43,842 nucleotides of DNA from Cupriavidus taiwanensis (GCF_900249755.1 NZ_LT976853.1:759299-803140), one strand, 5' to 3'; shown: positions 17,378 through 26,170, counted from the first letter of the stretch. Made by a program: numbers and translations. The notes: generated by a model not told the origin, from the letters alone.

Positions 17378-17563
17378 GTAAAATTCAACCTTGGTCTGAG
17401 CCCGCTGCCGGGGACGATGTGTCTCGTCTGCCTTCCTCCCCCGAGGTGCGGCGCGTGCTGTTCAGTATTCAGTTATTTTGGTCGCCTGCCTTGCTGTGCA
17501 AACTGCTGCGCAAAGTGGCGGGTGGCGCACCGGAAAGGCTTCCGCAGGCGCCCGGAAACGCGG

Positions 17564-17572
17564 ATTATACCA
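17564..17572 (-). promoter_or_regulatory. Extended -10 promoter for the M23 peptidase-anmK unit
   Basis: On the minus strand TGGTATAAT is a perfect TG-n-TATAAT extended -10. It would give a leader of about 180 nt. No -35 is evident, as expected for this class. The 259-base gap also has to hold the tyrS promoter, which I could not place. Confidence 0.55.
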
Positions 17573-17636
17573 AAATCCGGCCCTGGCGGCTGTCGGCAGA
17601 TTTCCTAAAATTTCAAGTATTTCAAAGACTTACGTG

Positions 17637-18878
17637 ATGACTGAAGTTGCCTCGGCCCCACCGGCCAAATACCCCCTGACGCCCTCGGTGATGCAGGCCC
17701 TGGAGGTCTCCAAGCGCGGCTGCGACGAACTGCTGATCGAAGCGGAGTGGGCGCAGAAGCTGGCGCGCAGCGAGGCCACCGGCGTGCCGCTGCGCATCAA
17801 GCTGGGGCTGGACCCGACCGCGCCCGACATCCATATCGGCCACACCGTGGTGCTGAACAAGCTGCGCCAGCTGCAGGACCTCGGCCACCAGGTGATCTTC
17901 CTGATCGGCGACTTCACCTCGACCATCGGCGACCCGTCGGGCCGCAACAGCACGCGCCCCCCGCTCACGCGCGAGCAGATCGAGGCCAACGCCCAGACCT
18001 ACTATCGCCAGGCCAGCCTGGTGCTCGACCCGGCCCGCACCGAGATCCGCTACAACAGCGAGTGGTGCGATCCGCTCGGCGCGCGCGGCATGATCCAGCT
18101 GGCGGCCAAGTACACCGTGGCGCGCATGATGGAGCGCGACGACTTCACCAAGCGCTTCCGCTCCGGCATTCCGATTTCCGTGCACGAGTTCCTCTACCCG
18201 CTGATGCAGGGTTACGACTCGGTGGCGCTGAAGTCCGACCTGGAGCTGGGCGGCACCGACCAGAAGTTCAACCTGCTGGTCGGGCGCGAGCTGCAGAAGG
18301 AGTACGGGCAGGAGCCGCAGTGCATCCTGACCATGCCGCTGCTGGTGGGCCTGGACGGCGTCGAGAAAATGTCCAAGTCCAAGGGCAACTACGTTGGCGT
18401 GACCGAGGCGCCCAACGAGATGTTCGGCAAGCTGATGAGCATCTCGGACGACCTGATGTGGCAGTACTTCACGCTGCTGTCGTTCCGCCCGATGAGCGAG
18501 ATCGACCTGATGAAGCAGGAGATCGCCGCCGGCCGCAACCCGCGCGACTGCAAGGTGCTGCTGGCGCAGGAGATCGTGGCGCGCTTCCACAGCCAGGCCG
18601 ATGCCGAGAAGGCGCTGGAAGACTTCAACCACCGCGCCCGCGGCGGCGTGCCGGACGATATCCCGGCAGTGAGCCTGGCCGGCGCGCCGCTGGGCATCGC
18701 GCAGCTGCTCAAGCAGGCCAACCTGGTGCCGTCGACCTCGGAAGCCAACCGCAATATCGAGCAGGGCGGCGTCAAGATCGACGGCGCCACCGTGAGCGAC
18801 AAGGCCACCAAGGTGGCCGCGGGCACCTACGTCGTGCAGGTCGGCAAGCGCCGCTTCGCGCGCGTGACGCTGGCCTGA
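17637..18878 (+). CDS. tyrS: Tyrosyl-tRNA synthetase
   Basis: Charges tRNA-Tyr; 413 residues. The class I signatures are HIGH (66-69) in [14 protein letters not shown] and KMSKS (244-248) in [12 protein letters not shown], the latter complete. [16 protein letters not shown] and [27 protein letters not shown] are family segments. A C-terminal S4 RNA-binding domain covers about residues 345-413. The ATG at 17637 is adjacent to an in-frame GTG at 17634; the frame is open a further 150 bases upstream but that sequence does not resemble the family. dtd starts 7 bases after the stop. Confidence 0.97.
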   Translation: MTEVASAPPAKYPLTPSVMQALEVSKRGCDELLIEAEWAQKLARSEATGVPLRIKLGLDPTAPDIHIGHTVVLNKLRQLQDLGHQVIFLIGDFTSTIGDPSGRNSTRPPLTREQIEANAQTYYRQASLVLDPARTEIRYNSEWCDPLGARGMIQLAAKYTVARMMERDDFTKRFRSGIPISVHEFLYPLMQGYDSVALKSDLELGGTDQKFNLLVGRELQKEYGQEPQCILTMPLLVGLDGVEKMSKSKGNYVGVTEAPNEMFGKLMSISDDLMWQYFTLLSFRPMSEIDLMKQEIAAGRNPRDCKVLLAQEIVARFHSQADAEKALEDFNHRARGGVPDDIPAVSLAGAPLGIAQLLKQANLVPSTSEANRNIEQGGVKIDGATVSDKATKVAAGTYVVQVGKRRFARVTLA

Positions 18879-18885
18879 GGCGGCG

Positions 18886-19347
18886 ATGATCGCGCTGATC
18901 CAGCGGGTGGCCCAGGCCCGTGTCACGGTCGAAGGCCGCACCACCGGCGAAATCGGTGCCGGCCTGCTGGCGCTGGTCTGCGCCGAGCGTGGCGACACCG
19001 AGGCGCAGGCCGAGCGGCTGCTGGCCAAGATGCTGTCGTACCGCGTGTTTTCCGATGCCGCGGGCAAGATGAACCTGCCGGTGCAGAACATCGATGGCAA
19101 CGGCAATCCGGGCGGGCTGCTGGTGGTGTCGCAGTTCACGCTGGCGGCCGATACCAACAGCGGCACGCGGCCCAGCTTCACCCCCGCGGCGTCGCCCGAG
19201 GACGGCCGGCGCCTGTACGAGCATTTCGTCGCGCGCGCCCGCGCCGCGCATCCGCAGGTGCAGACCGGCGAGTTCGGCGCGATGATGCAGGTCAGCCTGG
19301 TCAACGACGGTCCGGTCACCTTCTGGCTGCGCGTGCCGCCGGCCTGA
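18886..19347 (+). CDS. dtd: D-aminoacyl-tRNA deacylase
   Basis: Hydrolyses D-amino acids (classically D-tyrosine) and mischarged glycine from tRNA; 153 residues. [17 protein letters not shown] begins the fold, [17 protein letters not shown] is the first active-site stretch, and [10 protein letters not shown] near the end holds the Gly-Pro motif that enforces chiral selection. The gene starts 7 bases after tyrS, so proofreading enzyme and cognate synthetase are made from one mRNA. A GC hairpin follows 14 bases after the stop. Confidence 0.96.
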   Translation: MIALIQRVAQARVTVEGRTTGEIGAGLLALVCAERGDTEAQAERLLAKMLSYRVFSDAAGKMNLPVQNIDGNGNPGGLLVVSQFTLAADTNSGTRPSFTPAASPEDGRRLYEHFVARARAAHPQVQTGEFGAMMQVSLVNDGPVTFWLRVPPA

Positions 19348-19361
19348 ACCGATTCCAAGCT

Positions 19362-19380
19362 GCCGCGCCCCCGGCGCGGC
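19362..19380 (+). terminator. GC hairpin after dtd
   Basis: GCCGCGCC-CCC-GGCGCGGC, a perfect 8-bp stem without a U-run, 19 bases before the next ATG. It may be a partial terminator or a 3' stabiliser. Confidence 0.4.
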
Positions 19381-19399
19381 ACCAAGACAGGAGAGACAA

Positions 19400-20059
19400 A
19401 TGAAACTCTGGAGCAAGTCCTTCCAAGACAACGCGCCGATCCCCGGCGAGTTCGCCTTCTGCGTGCCCGACGCCGCCGCCCACGTGGCCCTGTCGAACAA
19501 CCGCAATCCCGACCTGCACTGGGAAGACGCGCCGGCCGAGACGCGCTCGTTCGTGCTGATCTGCCATGACCGCGACGTGCCCAGCCGGGGCGACGACGTC
19601 AACCAGGAAGGCCGCGAAGTGCCGGCCGCGCTGCCGCGCGTCGATTTCTTCCACTGGGTGCTGGTCGACATCCCGCCCGGCCTGACCTCGATCGCCGCGG
19701 GCTCGCACAGCGACGGCGTGATCGCGCGCGGCAAGCCGGGACCGGAAGCCACCGGCGGCACCGCCACCGCGGGCGGCCTGCGCCACGGCATCAACGACTA
19801 CACCGGCTGGTTCGCCGGCGATGCCGACATGAAGGGCGACTACTACGGCTATGACGGCCCGTGCCCGCCGTGGAACGACGCGCTGCTGCACCACTACGTG
19901 TTCACGCTGTATGCGCTGGACCTCGACCGTCTGCCGCTGGAAGGCACCTTCACCGGCACCCAGGTGCGCGAGGCGATCCAGGGCCACGTGCTGGCGCAGG
20001 CCAGCCTGACCGGCACCTATACGCTGAACCCGAAGCTGGCCAAGTCATCGGCGGCCTGA
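19400..20059 (+). CDS. YbhB/YbcL family protein (PEBP-like)
   Basis: A 219-residue member of the phosphatidylethanolamine-binding-protein-like family. Anion-pocket stretches LICHDRDVPSRGDDVN, FFHWVLVDIPPGL and YDGPCPPWNDALLHHYVFTLYALD are present. Escherichia coli YbhB and YbcL have the same fold without a firmly known ligand. No signal peptide is visible, so it is probably cytoplasmic. GGAGAGA precedes the ATG. It is about 50 residues longer than Escherichia coli YbhB, mainly from loop insertions around residues 60-75 and 110-150. No functional link to its neighbours is apparent. Confidence 0.85.
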   Translation: MKLWSKSFQDNAPIPGEFAFCVPDAAAHVALSNNRNPDLHWEDAPAETRSFVLICHDRDVPSRGDDVNQEGREVPAALPRVDFFHWVLVDIPPGLTSIAAGSHSDGVIARGKPGPEATGGTATAGGLRHGINDYTGWFAGDADMKGDYYGYDGPCPPWNDALLHHYVFTLYALDLDRLPLEGTFTGTQVREAIQGHVLAQASLTGTYTLNPKLAKSSAA

Positions 20060-20066
20060 CGCCCGG

Positions 20067-20093
20067 CCGGTGCCGCGTTTTGCGCGGTGCCGG
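20067..20093 (+). terminator. Hairpin after the PEBP-family gene
   Basis: CCGGTGCCGCG pairs with CGCGGTGCCGG (two G-U pairs) around a TTTTG loop, 7 bases after the stop. No U-run follows. Confidence 0.4.
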
Positions 20094-20152
20094 GCCGGCA
20101 CGGCACCACACGGCCCCACGCAAGCCCCCGCAGCAACCCCGAAGGAAACGGC

Positions 20153-20827
20153 ATGTCGCAAAGCCCCGGGCCGCATTCGCTGGCCTTTACCCACCTGATC
20201 GTGATCCGCCACGGCGAAACGGCCTGGAACCGGGAGCGCCGGCTGCAAGGCCAGCTCGATATTCCGCTGAACGAGACCGGCCATGCCCAGGCCCGCGCGC
20301 TGGCCCATGCGCTGGCGGGCGAACCGATCGATGCGGTGTATTCGAGCGACCTGTCGCGCGCGCTGGCAACGGCCCGGCCGCTGGCCGACGCGCTGGGGCT
20401 GCAGGTGCGCGCCGATGCGCGGCTGCGCGAGCGCAGCTACGGCTCGCTGCAGGGCAAGACCTACGCCGAGGTGGCCGAGCACCTGCCGGAAGACTTTGCC
20501 CGCTGGCAGGCGCGCGTGCCCGATTACGCGCCGCCCGAGGGCGAGTCGCTGCTGGGCTTCCACGAGCGCGCGGTCGATGCGGTGCTGGCGCTGTCGCGCC
20601 GGCATCCGGGCGAGCGCATCGCGCTGGTGGCGCACGGCGGCGTGCTCGATTGCCTCTACCGCGAAGCCACCGGCATGACGCTGGAAGCGCCGCGCCAGCA
20701 CGAGCTGCTCAATGCCAGCGTCAACCGCCTGCGCAGCGACAGCACCCACCTGACGCTGGCGCAGTGGGGCGACGTCAGCCACCTGGACAACCTGGCGCTC
20801 GATGAAGTCGATCGCCGCGTGCCGTAG
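20153..20827 (+). CDS. Histidine phosphatase family protein (phosphoglycerate-mutase-like)
   Basis: A 224-residue histidine phosphatase. The nucleophile is His20 in VIRHGETAWN; the second catalytic histidine is in ALVAHGGVLDCLY, and RERSYGSLQGKTY supplies the acid. It lacks the length and insertions of cofactor-dependent GpmA and looks like the broad GpmB/CobC/PhoE-type phosphatases, so glycolytic mutase activity should not be assumed. AAGGAAA lies 5 bases before the ATG at 20153. An earlier in-frame ATG at 20087 would add 22 residues with no family resemblance. Its TAG stop is part of a palindrome shared with the convergent gene. Confidence 0.88.
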   Translation: MSQSPGPHSLAFTHLIVIRHGETAWNRERRLQGQLDIPLNETGHAQARALAHALAGEPIDAVYSSDLSRALATARPLADALGLQVRADARLRERSYGSLQGKTYAEVAEHLPEDFARWQARVPDYAPPEGESLLGFHERAVDAVLALSRRHPGERIALVAHGGVLDCLYREATGMTLEAPRQHELLNASVNRLRSDSTHLTLAQWGDVSHLDNLALDEVDRRVP

Positions 20828-20838
20828 CGCCAGCGCTA
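20825..20838. repeat. Palindrome containing both convergent stop codons
   Basis: TAGCGC-CA-GCGCTA. The left TAG ends the phosphatase gene and the right CTA is the minus-strand TAG of the transporter gene. The two coding regions are only 8 bases apart, so this short stem is the only candidate terminator. Confidence 0.5.
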
Positions 20839-21570
20839 GACCCTGACGCGGAACGGCGTGAAGTTGGTGTGCCGGTCGAAGTAGTCCTCGTTCTCGGCCC
20901 GCTTCAGGAAGCCCACCACCTTGTACGTTACCGGCGTCATCACCACTTCCCACCCGGTCTTCAGCACATACTGCGCCACCGCCACCTGGATCACCTGCTC
21001 CAGCGGCCAGATGCCGTAGAAGGCAATGACGTAGAACAGCGACGAGTCCACCAGCTCGCCGGCCAGCGTCGAGCCGATGGTGCGCGTCCACAGCCACCGG
21101 CCCGCCGTCCACAGCTTCATCTTGGCCAGCACGTAGCTGTTGGTAAAGCTGCCGCAGCAGAACGCAATGAGCGAGCCGAGCGCGATGCGCCAGGTGTTGC
21201 CGAACACGTCCTGCAGGCTCTTCTGGTAGTCCGCCATGAACGGCGCCACCGGCATGTTCAGCACCACCACGCTCATGAAGGTGGCGAAGGCCAGCGCGGC
21301 GAAGCCCGCCCAGACCACGCGGCGGTCGCGCCCGTAGCCGTAGACCTCGGTCAGCACGTCGCCGAAGATGTAGGAGATCGGGAAGAACAGCACGCCCGCG
21401 CCGAAGGTGACCGTGCCGATCAGCGGCAGCGTCACCTGCGCCGCCTTGGCCGCGCCGATCAGGTTCGAGCACAGCAGCACGGTGACGAACGCCACCATGA
21501 CGAAGTCGTAGTAGCGGTAGACGCGGCCGGCCTGGGGTGCGCTGGCGGGGCTGGCGGGGATGGCGGACAT
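20836..21570 (-). CDS. yhhQ: Queuosine precursor transporter (YhhQ/VUT family)
   Basis: Inner-membrane importer of preQ0/preQ1-type queuosine precursors; 244 residues with about six hydrophobic helices (22-44, 52-74, 86-106, 128-150, 163-185, 190-220). FGDVLTEVYGY, FCCGSFTNSYVLAKMK and GSTLAGELVDSSLFY are hallmarks of this family (formerly DUF165). The ATG at 21570 has GGGAG upstream; the frame is open for another 850 bases on the 5' side, but that part runs antisense to nothing recognisable and overlaps the next gene. Whether the genome makes queuosine itself cannot be told here. Confidence 0.9.
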   Translation of the reverse strand: MSAIPASPASAPQAGRVYRYYDFVMVAFVTVLLCSNLIGAAKAAQVTLPLIGTVTFGAGVLFFPISYIFGDVLTEVYGYGRDRRVVWAGFAALAFATFMSVVVLNMPVAPFMADYQKSLQDVFGNTWRIALGSLIAFCCGSFTNSYVLAKMKLWTAGRWLWTRTIGSTLAGELVDSSLFYVIAFYGIWPLEQVIQVAVAQYVLKTGWEVVMTPVTYKVVGFLKRAENEDYFDRHTNFTPFRVRV

Positions 21571-21670
21571 GGGGGCTCCCGGTTCTGGGGCGCTGGCGCG
21601 CAATGTTTTGCGCGCGATTATGCCAGCGGGCCCGGCAATCCGCCGCGCCAGGCTGGCCGCCGGCAGCCCG

Positions 21671-21700
21671 AAATAAAAATTCCCGGCCGAAGCCGGGAAT
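21671..21700 (-). terminator. Terminator of the SYLF lipoprotein gene
   Basis: On the minus strand: ATTCCCGGC-TTCG-GCCGGGAAT followed by TTTTATTT, a 9-bp stem with a UUCG loop and a U-run, 37 bases after the stop. Confidence 0.9.
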
Positions 21701-21737
21701 CCTGAGCAGTGCGGAAGGGACGGGCGCAACGGCCGCG

Positions 21738-22322
21738 TCAGATGTCCAGCTTGGTAATCTTGGAGCCGTTCACGGAGACGTCGAACATCAGCCCGGCATT
21801 GGTCTGCACGAAGCCCACCACCGGCTGCTGCGTGGTCAGCGTATCGAGCTGGCCGTTGGCGCCGACCTTGGCGATCGCCACGTTGGCGTCGGCGCCGGCG
21901 GTCCAGCCCTTGCTGGAAACAAACTTGTTGTAGGCCTCCGGGGTCATGAACATGATGATGACCGCCTTGGACTGGCCGCCGGCGGTCAGGCCGACCGAGG
22001 CCTGCGCGGTGCTGTAGTAGCCCACCGTCGAGCCCTTCGCGCGCAGCGCGCCTTCGCCATACTCGCCGCCGACCACCAGGCCGGCCGCGATCACGCGCGG
22101 GAACACCAGGATGCCCTGCGCGCGCTGGGCCAGCTCGCGCGAGCCGTTGACCGACGTGTACAACCGGTTCAGCGCGCCATCGACGCCGGCGTCGATTTCC
22201 TTGCGCTTGGCGGCCGGATCGCTCGAGGCGCTGGTGCCGGTGGTGGTGCAGCCCGCGGCCATCACGGTGGCGACGAGCAGGCCCGATCCGGCGACCCGGG
22301 TAACAAAGTGGCGACGATTCAT
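21738..22322 (-). CDS. SYLF (Ysc84/DUF500) domain lipoprotein
   Basis: A 194-residue exported protein. Residues 1-24 form a lipoprotein signal (basic start, LLVATVMAAG) and Cys25 is the lipidation site. The mature part is a SYLF domain: ALNRLYTSVNGSRELAQRAQGILVFPRV, GGEYGEGAL, VGYYSTAQASVGLTAGGQSKAVIIMFMT and LMFDVSVNGSKITKLDI. SYLF domains bind lipid; bacterial lipoprotein members have unclear roles. AGGAGGTT is a strong ribosome-binding site. It follows an exported repeat protein by 44 bases and probably shares its mRNA; a UUCG terminator ends the unit. Confidence 0.9.
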   Translation of the reverse strand: MNRRHFVTRVAGSGLLVATVMAAGCTTTGTSASSDPAAKRKEIDAGVDGALNRLYTSVNGSRELAQRAQGILVFPRVIAAGLVVGGEYGEGALRAKGSTVGYYSTAQASVGLTAGGQSKAVIIMFMTPEAYNKFVSSKGWTAGADANVAIAKVGANGQLDTLTTQQPVVGFVQTNAGLMFDVSVNGSKITKLDI

Positions 22323-22366
22323 AGGTAACCTCCTGATGGGAAAAGTACCGCGCCTGATTCAGTGGC

Positions 22367-22960
22367 TCAGTTTGCTGCGGCTGCCGCTGGCGCCTTGACC
22401 GTAATGGCCACGACTTCACGGTAGACGATCTTGGCCATCTGGCCTTGCTTGATGCCCTTCAGGTCGATGGCCGGGTCCTGGACCTTGACCGTGCGCAGCG
22501 TCTCGCGCGGGCCGCGGAAGGTGAGCTGGCGCTTGGCCGGGTCGACCTTGGTGATCTGTGCGGTCACCGTGGTGGTGATCTCGCGCATGATGCCGGGCTT
22601 GCCGCCTTCGGCTGCGCGCGTGGTGCGCTCGACCGATTCGCCCAGTGCCGTCGCCTTGCTGTCGACCGGCTCCAGCGCCGCGACCAGTGCGGCGCCGCGC
22701 GCCACGGTGAGGATGTCGCCCTTGCGGATCTGGCCGAAATTGCGGACTTCGTCGCCACCCACCAGTTCCACCACGTTGCCGCGCGGGCCCTGCACCAGCA
22801 CCGCCTTGGTGTCCGGATCGATATCGATGATCTTGCCGCTGATGACGGCTTCCTCGGCCACGCCGACCGGTGCGGGCGGGCGCTGGGCGTTGGCGGTGCC
22901 AGCGGTGAACGCGGTCAGGGCGAAAAGTGCGGCGAGCAGGCTGGAGCACTGGCGGATCAT
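22367..22960 (-). CDS. Exported protein with two tandem beta-rich repeats, function unknown
   Basis: A 197-residue protein I do not recognise. A Sec signal peptide (MIRQCSSLLAALFALTAFTA, cleavage near ANA|Q at 25) is clear. Two homologous segments follow. The first (about 40-87) has VISGKIIDIDPDTKAVLVQG, then GPRG, then IRKGDILTV. The second (about 133-180) has VTAQITKVDPAKRQLTFRG, then GPRE, then IKQGQMAKIV. Each looks like a small beta-barrel or OB-like unit. The linker is charged, and the tail is Ala-rich. The ATG at 22960 has AGGAAAG upstream; the longer open frame is not used, since it would hide the signal peptide. Upstream of the SYLF lipoprotein gene, so an envelope role is inferred. 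Confidence 0.8.
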   Translation of the reverse strand: MIRQCSSLLAALFALTAFTAGTANAQRPPAPVGVAEEAVISGKIIDIDPDTKAVLVQGPRGNVVELVGGDEVRNFGQIRKGDILTVARGAALVAALEPVDSKATALGESVERTTRAAEGGKPGIMREITTTVTAQITKVDPAKRQLTFRGPRETLRTVKVQDPAIDLKGIKQGQMAKIVYREVVAITVKAPAAAAAN

Positions 22961-23155
22961 GGCTTTCCTTGACAGGTTTGCGAAGGAGCCGTGCCCCGGC
23001 GGACACAGCCGTCGCGGCACCAGGCAGGTGCCGATGAAGCCATTGTGGACATTCGGCCACCAGCCAGCAATCCACTTCGAAAAAATTTGGGGTGGGAATC
23101 TAAAACGCTTAATTGAACGCGGCGTGTGCGCCATGGCGCACGTCGTGCAGCCGGG

Positions 23156-24220
23156 TCAGGCGTCGCCGAACAGTTCGCCGGCGCCGCCCGCCATGCCTTG
23201 CGGGCTGGCCAGGCCGAAATGCCGGTAGGCCGCGGCGGTCGCCACGCGCCCGCGCGGGGTGCGCTGCAGGTAGCCCTGCTGGATCAGGTAGGGTTCCAGC
23301 ACGTCCTCGATGGTGTCGCGCTCTTCGCCGATGGCCGCGGCCAGGTTGTCCACGCCGACCGGGCCGCCGCCGAACTTGTGCAGCACGGCCTCGAGCAGCT
23401 TGCGGTCCATCAGGTCGAAGCCGACGCGGTCCACATCCAGCATTGCCAGCGCGGCATCCGCCATCTCGCGCGTGATGGTGCCGTCGCCCTTGACTTCGGC
23501 ATAGTCGCGCACCCGGCGCAGCAGCCGGTTGGCGATGCGCGGCGTGCCGCGCGCGCGCCGGGCGATTTCCAGCGCGCCCTGCGGATCGATGCGGGCCTGC
23601 AGCAACTGGGCCGAGCGGCTGACGATGCGGGCCAGTTCGTCGGCGGTATAGAACTCCAGCCGCGCGACGATGCCGAAGCGGTCGCGCAGCGGGTTGGTCA
23701 GCATGCCGGCGCGCGTGGTGGCGCCCACCAGCGTGAACGGCTGCAGGTCCAGCTTGACCGAGCGCGCCGCCGGGCCTTCGCCGATCATGATGTCGATCTG
23801 GTAGTCCTCGAGCGCCGGGTACAGGATTTCCTCGACGACCGGCGAGAGCCGGTGGATCTCGTCGATGAAGAGGACGTCGTTGGCTTCCAGGTTGGTCAGC
23901 AGCGCGGCCAGGTCGCCCGGGCGCTCGAGCACGGGGCCGGAGGTCTGGCGCAGGTTGACGCCCATCTCGCGCGCGATGATGTGGGCCAGCGTGGTCTTGC
24001 CCAGCCCGGGCGGGCCGAACAGCAGCACGTGGTCGAGCGCCTCGCGCCGGTTGCGCGCGGCGTGCATGAAGATATCGAGCTGCCCGCGCACCTTTTCCTG
24101 GCCGACATACTCGTCCAGCAGCTTGGGCCGCAGGGCGCGCTCGAACGCCTCCTCGTGCGACGAGGCGGGGGTCGCGGCGATCACGCGGGCGGGGGCGGCA
24201 AGCTTGTCTGTTTCGATCAT
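23156..24220 (-). CDS. ruvB: Holliday junction branch migration ATPase RuvB
   Basis: Hexameric DNA-helicase motor of the RuvAB complex; 354 residues. Walker A is GPPGLGKT (69-76), Walker B is VLFIDEIHR (Asp120, Glu121), sensor 1 lies in [11 protein letters not shown], and the arginine finger is in NPLRDRFG. The winged-helix DNA-binding domain ends [12 protein letters not shown]. The ATG at 24220 gives [13 protein letters not shown], the N-terminus I remember for Cupriavidus RuvB; a TTG at 24250 is an unlikely alternative. ruvA lies 58 bases upstream, so co-expression is likely. Confidence 0.97.
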   Translation of the reverse strand: MIETDKLAAPARVIAATPASSHEEAFERALRPKLLDEYVGQEKVRGQLDIFMHAARNRREALDHVLLFGPPGLGKTTLAHIIAREMGVNLRQTSGPVLERPGDLAALLTNLEANDVLFIDEIHRLSPVVEEILYPALEDYQIDIMIGEGPAARSVKLDLQPFTLVGATTRAGMLTNPLRDRFGIVARLEFYTADELARIVSRSAQLLQARIDPQGALEIARRARGTPRIANRLLRRVRDYAEVKGDGTITREMADAALAMLDVDRVGFDLMDRKLLEAVLHKFGGGPVGVDNLAAAIGEERDTIEDVLEPYLIQQGYLQRTPRGRVATAAAYRHFGLASPQGMAGGAGELFGDA

Positions 24221-24278
24221 GGTGGTCAGGGGCCCGGACAGCGGCAACAATGCGCCATTCTACGCGCCTATGCCGGAC

Positions 24279-24860
24279 TCAAGCCTTGGACAGCGCCTTC
24301 AGCGCCAGCTTGATGCCCTCGGACACGCCGGTGCCGGCCGGCACCTGCTTGATCGCCGCGGCGGCTTCCTTCTCCGAGTAGCCCAGCGCCAGCAGCGCAT
24401 TGAGCACGTCGACGGCGCTGTCGGGCACCGCCGGCGTGCCCGGCGCATGGCCCAGTTCCGCGCCGAGCTTGCCCTTGAGCTCCAGCAGCAGCCGCTCGGC
24501 GGTCTTCTTGCCGATGCCGGGAATGCGCGTCAGGCGCCCGGCTTCCTGCAGCGTGATCGCCTGCGCCAGCTCGGGCACGGACATGCCCGACAGCACCGCC
24601 AGCGCCATGCGCGCGCCGATGCCGGTGATCTTGATCAGTTCGCGAAAGGTGTTGCGCTCGGCCGCGCTGCCGAAGCCGTACAGCAGGTGCGCATCCTCGC
24701 GCACGATCAGCTGCGTCAGCAGCGTCACCGGCTGGCCCACCGCGGGCAGGTTGTAAAACGTGCTCATCGGCACGTCGACCTCGTAGCCGACGCCGTGGCA
24801 GTCGACCAGCAGGTGCGGGGGGTTCTTCTCGATGAGGGTGCCGGCAATGCGTCCGATCAT
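24279..24860 (-). CDS. ruvA: Holliday junction DNA-binding protein RuvA
   Basis: Tetramer that holds the Holliday junction and recruits RuvB; 193 residues. The N-terminal OB fold ([31 protein letters not shown]) carries the acidic pin region, and two helix-hairpin-helix motifs follow, [18 protein letters not shown] and [20 protein letters not shown]. The C-terminal domain III ([15 protein letters not shown]) contacts RuvB. It is followed directly by ruvB and preceded by a GDPD lipoprotein gene, with a hairpin in the 68-base gap. Confidence 0.97.
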   Translation of the reverse strand: MIGRIAGTLIEKNPPHLLVDCHGVGYEVDVPMSTFYNLPAVGQPVTLLTQLIVREDAHLLYGFGSAAERNTFRELIKITGIGARMALAVLSGMSVPELAQAITLQEAGRLTRIPGIGKKTAERLLLELKGKLGAELGHAPGTPAVPDSAVDVLNALLALGYSEKEAAAAIKQVPAGTGVSEGIKLALKALSKA

Positions 24861-24895
24861 GGTGCGGGGGGAGGGAACAGGAAGTCAGGAAAGAG

Positions 24896-24923
24896 GCGGC
24901 CGCCAGTGTAGCGCGGCGGCCGC
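24896..24923 (-). terminator. Hairpin between the GDPD gene and ruvA
   Basis: GCGGCCGCC / GGCGGCCGC, a perfect 9-bp stem with a 10-nt loop. It starts 5 bases after the GDPD stop and ends 36 bases before the ruvA ATG on the minus strand. No U-run. It may separate the GDPD unit from ruvAB. Confidence 0.5.
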
Positions 24924-24928
24924 ACGGC

Positions 24929-26170
24929 TCAGCGCACCGGGGTATCGACGGCGCGCCGGCCCAGCGCCGGGTCGTCGGTAAAGAAGCCGTCGATGCCGGC
25001 CGCGACGAAGGCCTGCACCTCGCGCTCCATGCCCGCCGGGCTGCGCGTGGCATCGTCGCCGCCGGTCTGCAGCGCCCTGGGCAGGAAGCTGTTTTCCGGG
25101 CGGAAGGTGTAAGGGTGGACAAACAGGCCGGCGGCATGGGCCTGCTGCACGACTGCCGTCGGCGCGGCCAGCGCGCCGTTCGCGTCGCGCGGCACCACGC
25201 TGCTTTTTTCAGGGCCGATGCCGTCGGCGTAGGCCGCGATTTCGCGCAGGCCGGTCGCGCTCAGCATATCGCCGAAGGTGCGGCCGTCGCCGGCCAGCTT
25301 CCAGTCGGCCGGGCCCTTGCGCGGGTTGCCGATCAGCTGCACCAGCCTGACGTTGTCCAGTCCCTTGCCCAGCGTGCGCCGCAGCGTGCGCAGGCTGCCG
25401 CTCTCGAAGCACTGGATAAACACCGGCGCATTGCGCAGGTACGGCTGCGCCCGCAACGCCGCGGCCAGCTTGTCCTCCAGCGGCAAGCCGATGCCGCGGA
25501 AGTAGCTGGGGTGCTTCAGCTCGGCATAGATGCCGACGGGTTTGCCGGTGCGCAGCGCGGCCTGCTCGGCCAGGCGCACGATCTCGTCGAAGGCCGGCAC
25601 CTCGAACTGGTCGTTCAGGCGCGCATTGGCCGGGCGCAGGCGCGGGATCCGTTCGCGCGCGCGCAGCGTCTTCAGTTCGGCCAGCGTGAAATCCTCGGTG
25701 AACCATCCGGTCAGGCGTTCGCCGTCGATCACCTTGGTGCGCTTGCGCTCGGCAAACTGCGGCAGTTCGGCGACGTTGGTGGTGCCGGTGATGTCGTTCT
25801 CGTGGCGCGCCACCAGCACGCCGTCGCGCGTGATGACCAGGTCGGGCTCGATCGCGTCGGCGCCGTCCTCGATCGCCTTGGCATAGGCGGCCAGCGTATG
25901 TTCGGGGCGCAGCGCGCTGGCACCGCGATGCGCGATCACCAGCGGCTTGGGCTGCGGGGCCGCAGCGGCCGCAGCGCTGGCGGCAGGCGCCGGCGCCGGC
26001 GCAGCCGGCGGCGCGGCGCGCTTGGCGCGCGGCGCCGTGGCGCAGCCCGCGGCCAGCACGGCGCACGCCGCGGCGGCGGCGGCCGGCAACAGCCAGCGCC
26101 GGCAGGCGGCAACAACATGGGCGAGGCTGGCGCGCGGGCGCGGCGCGCGCAGTCGGGACTGGCTAGGCAT
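24929..26170 (-). CDS. Glycerophosphodiester phosphodiesterase, predicted lipoprotein
   Basis: Periplasmic hydrolase releasing glycerol-3-phosphate from glycerophosphodiesters; 413 residues. Residues 24-43 form a lipoprotein-type signal (LLPAAAAAACAVLAAGC) with Cys43 as the lipid site, followed by a low-complexity Ala/Pro linker (48-75). The GDPD barrel has His81-Arg82 (IAHRGASALRPEHTLAAY), the metal-binding Glu108 and Asp110 (AIEPDLVITRDG) and the catalytic His123 (RHENDITGTT). GlpQ-type sequence is likely. AGGAA lies 7 bases before the ATG at 26170; a start at 26194 is possible but lacks this. It interrupts the ruvC-ruvA-ruvB series. Confidence 0.88.
   Translation of the reverse strand: MPSQSRLRAPRPRASLAHVVAACRRWLLPAAAAAACAVLAAGCATAPRAKRAAPPAAPAPAPAASAAAAAAPQPKPLVIAHRGASALRPEHTLAAYAKAIEDGADAIEPDLVITRDGVLVARHENDITGTTNVAELPQFAERKRTKVIDGERLTGWFTEDFTLAELKTLRARERIPRLRPANARLNDQFEVPAFDEIVRLAEQAALRTGKPVGIYAELKHPSYFRGIGLPLEDKLAAALRAQPYLRNAPVFIQCFESGSLRTLRRTLGKGLDNVRLVQLIGNPRKGPADWKLAGDGRTFGDMLSATGLREIAAYADGIGPEKSSVVPRDANGALAAPTAVVQQAHAAGLFVHPYTFRPENSFLPRALQTGGDDATRSPAGMEREVQAFVAAGIDGFFTDDPALGRRAVDTPVR

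Noticed and set aside
20836..22419. A 527-residue fusion of the YhhQ transporter with an upstream sequence
   Set aside because: The N-terminal half overlaps the SYLF gene in another frame and contains the terminator at 21671-21700; the transporter has its own ATG at 21570.
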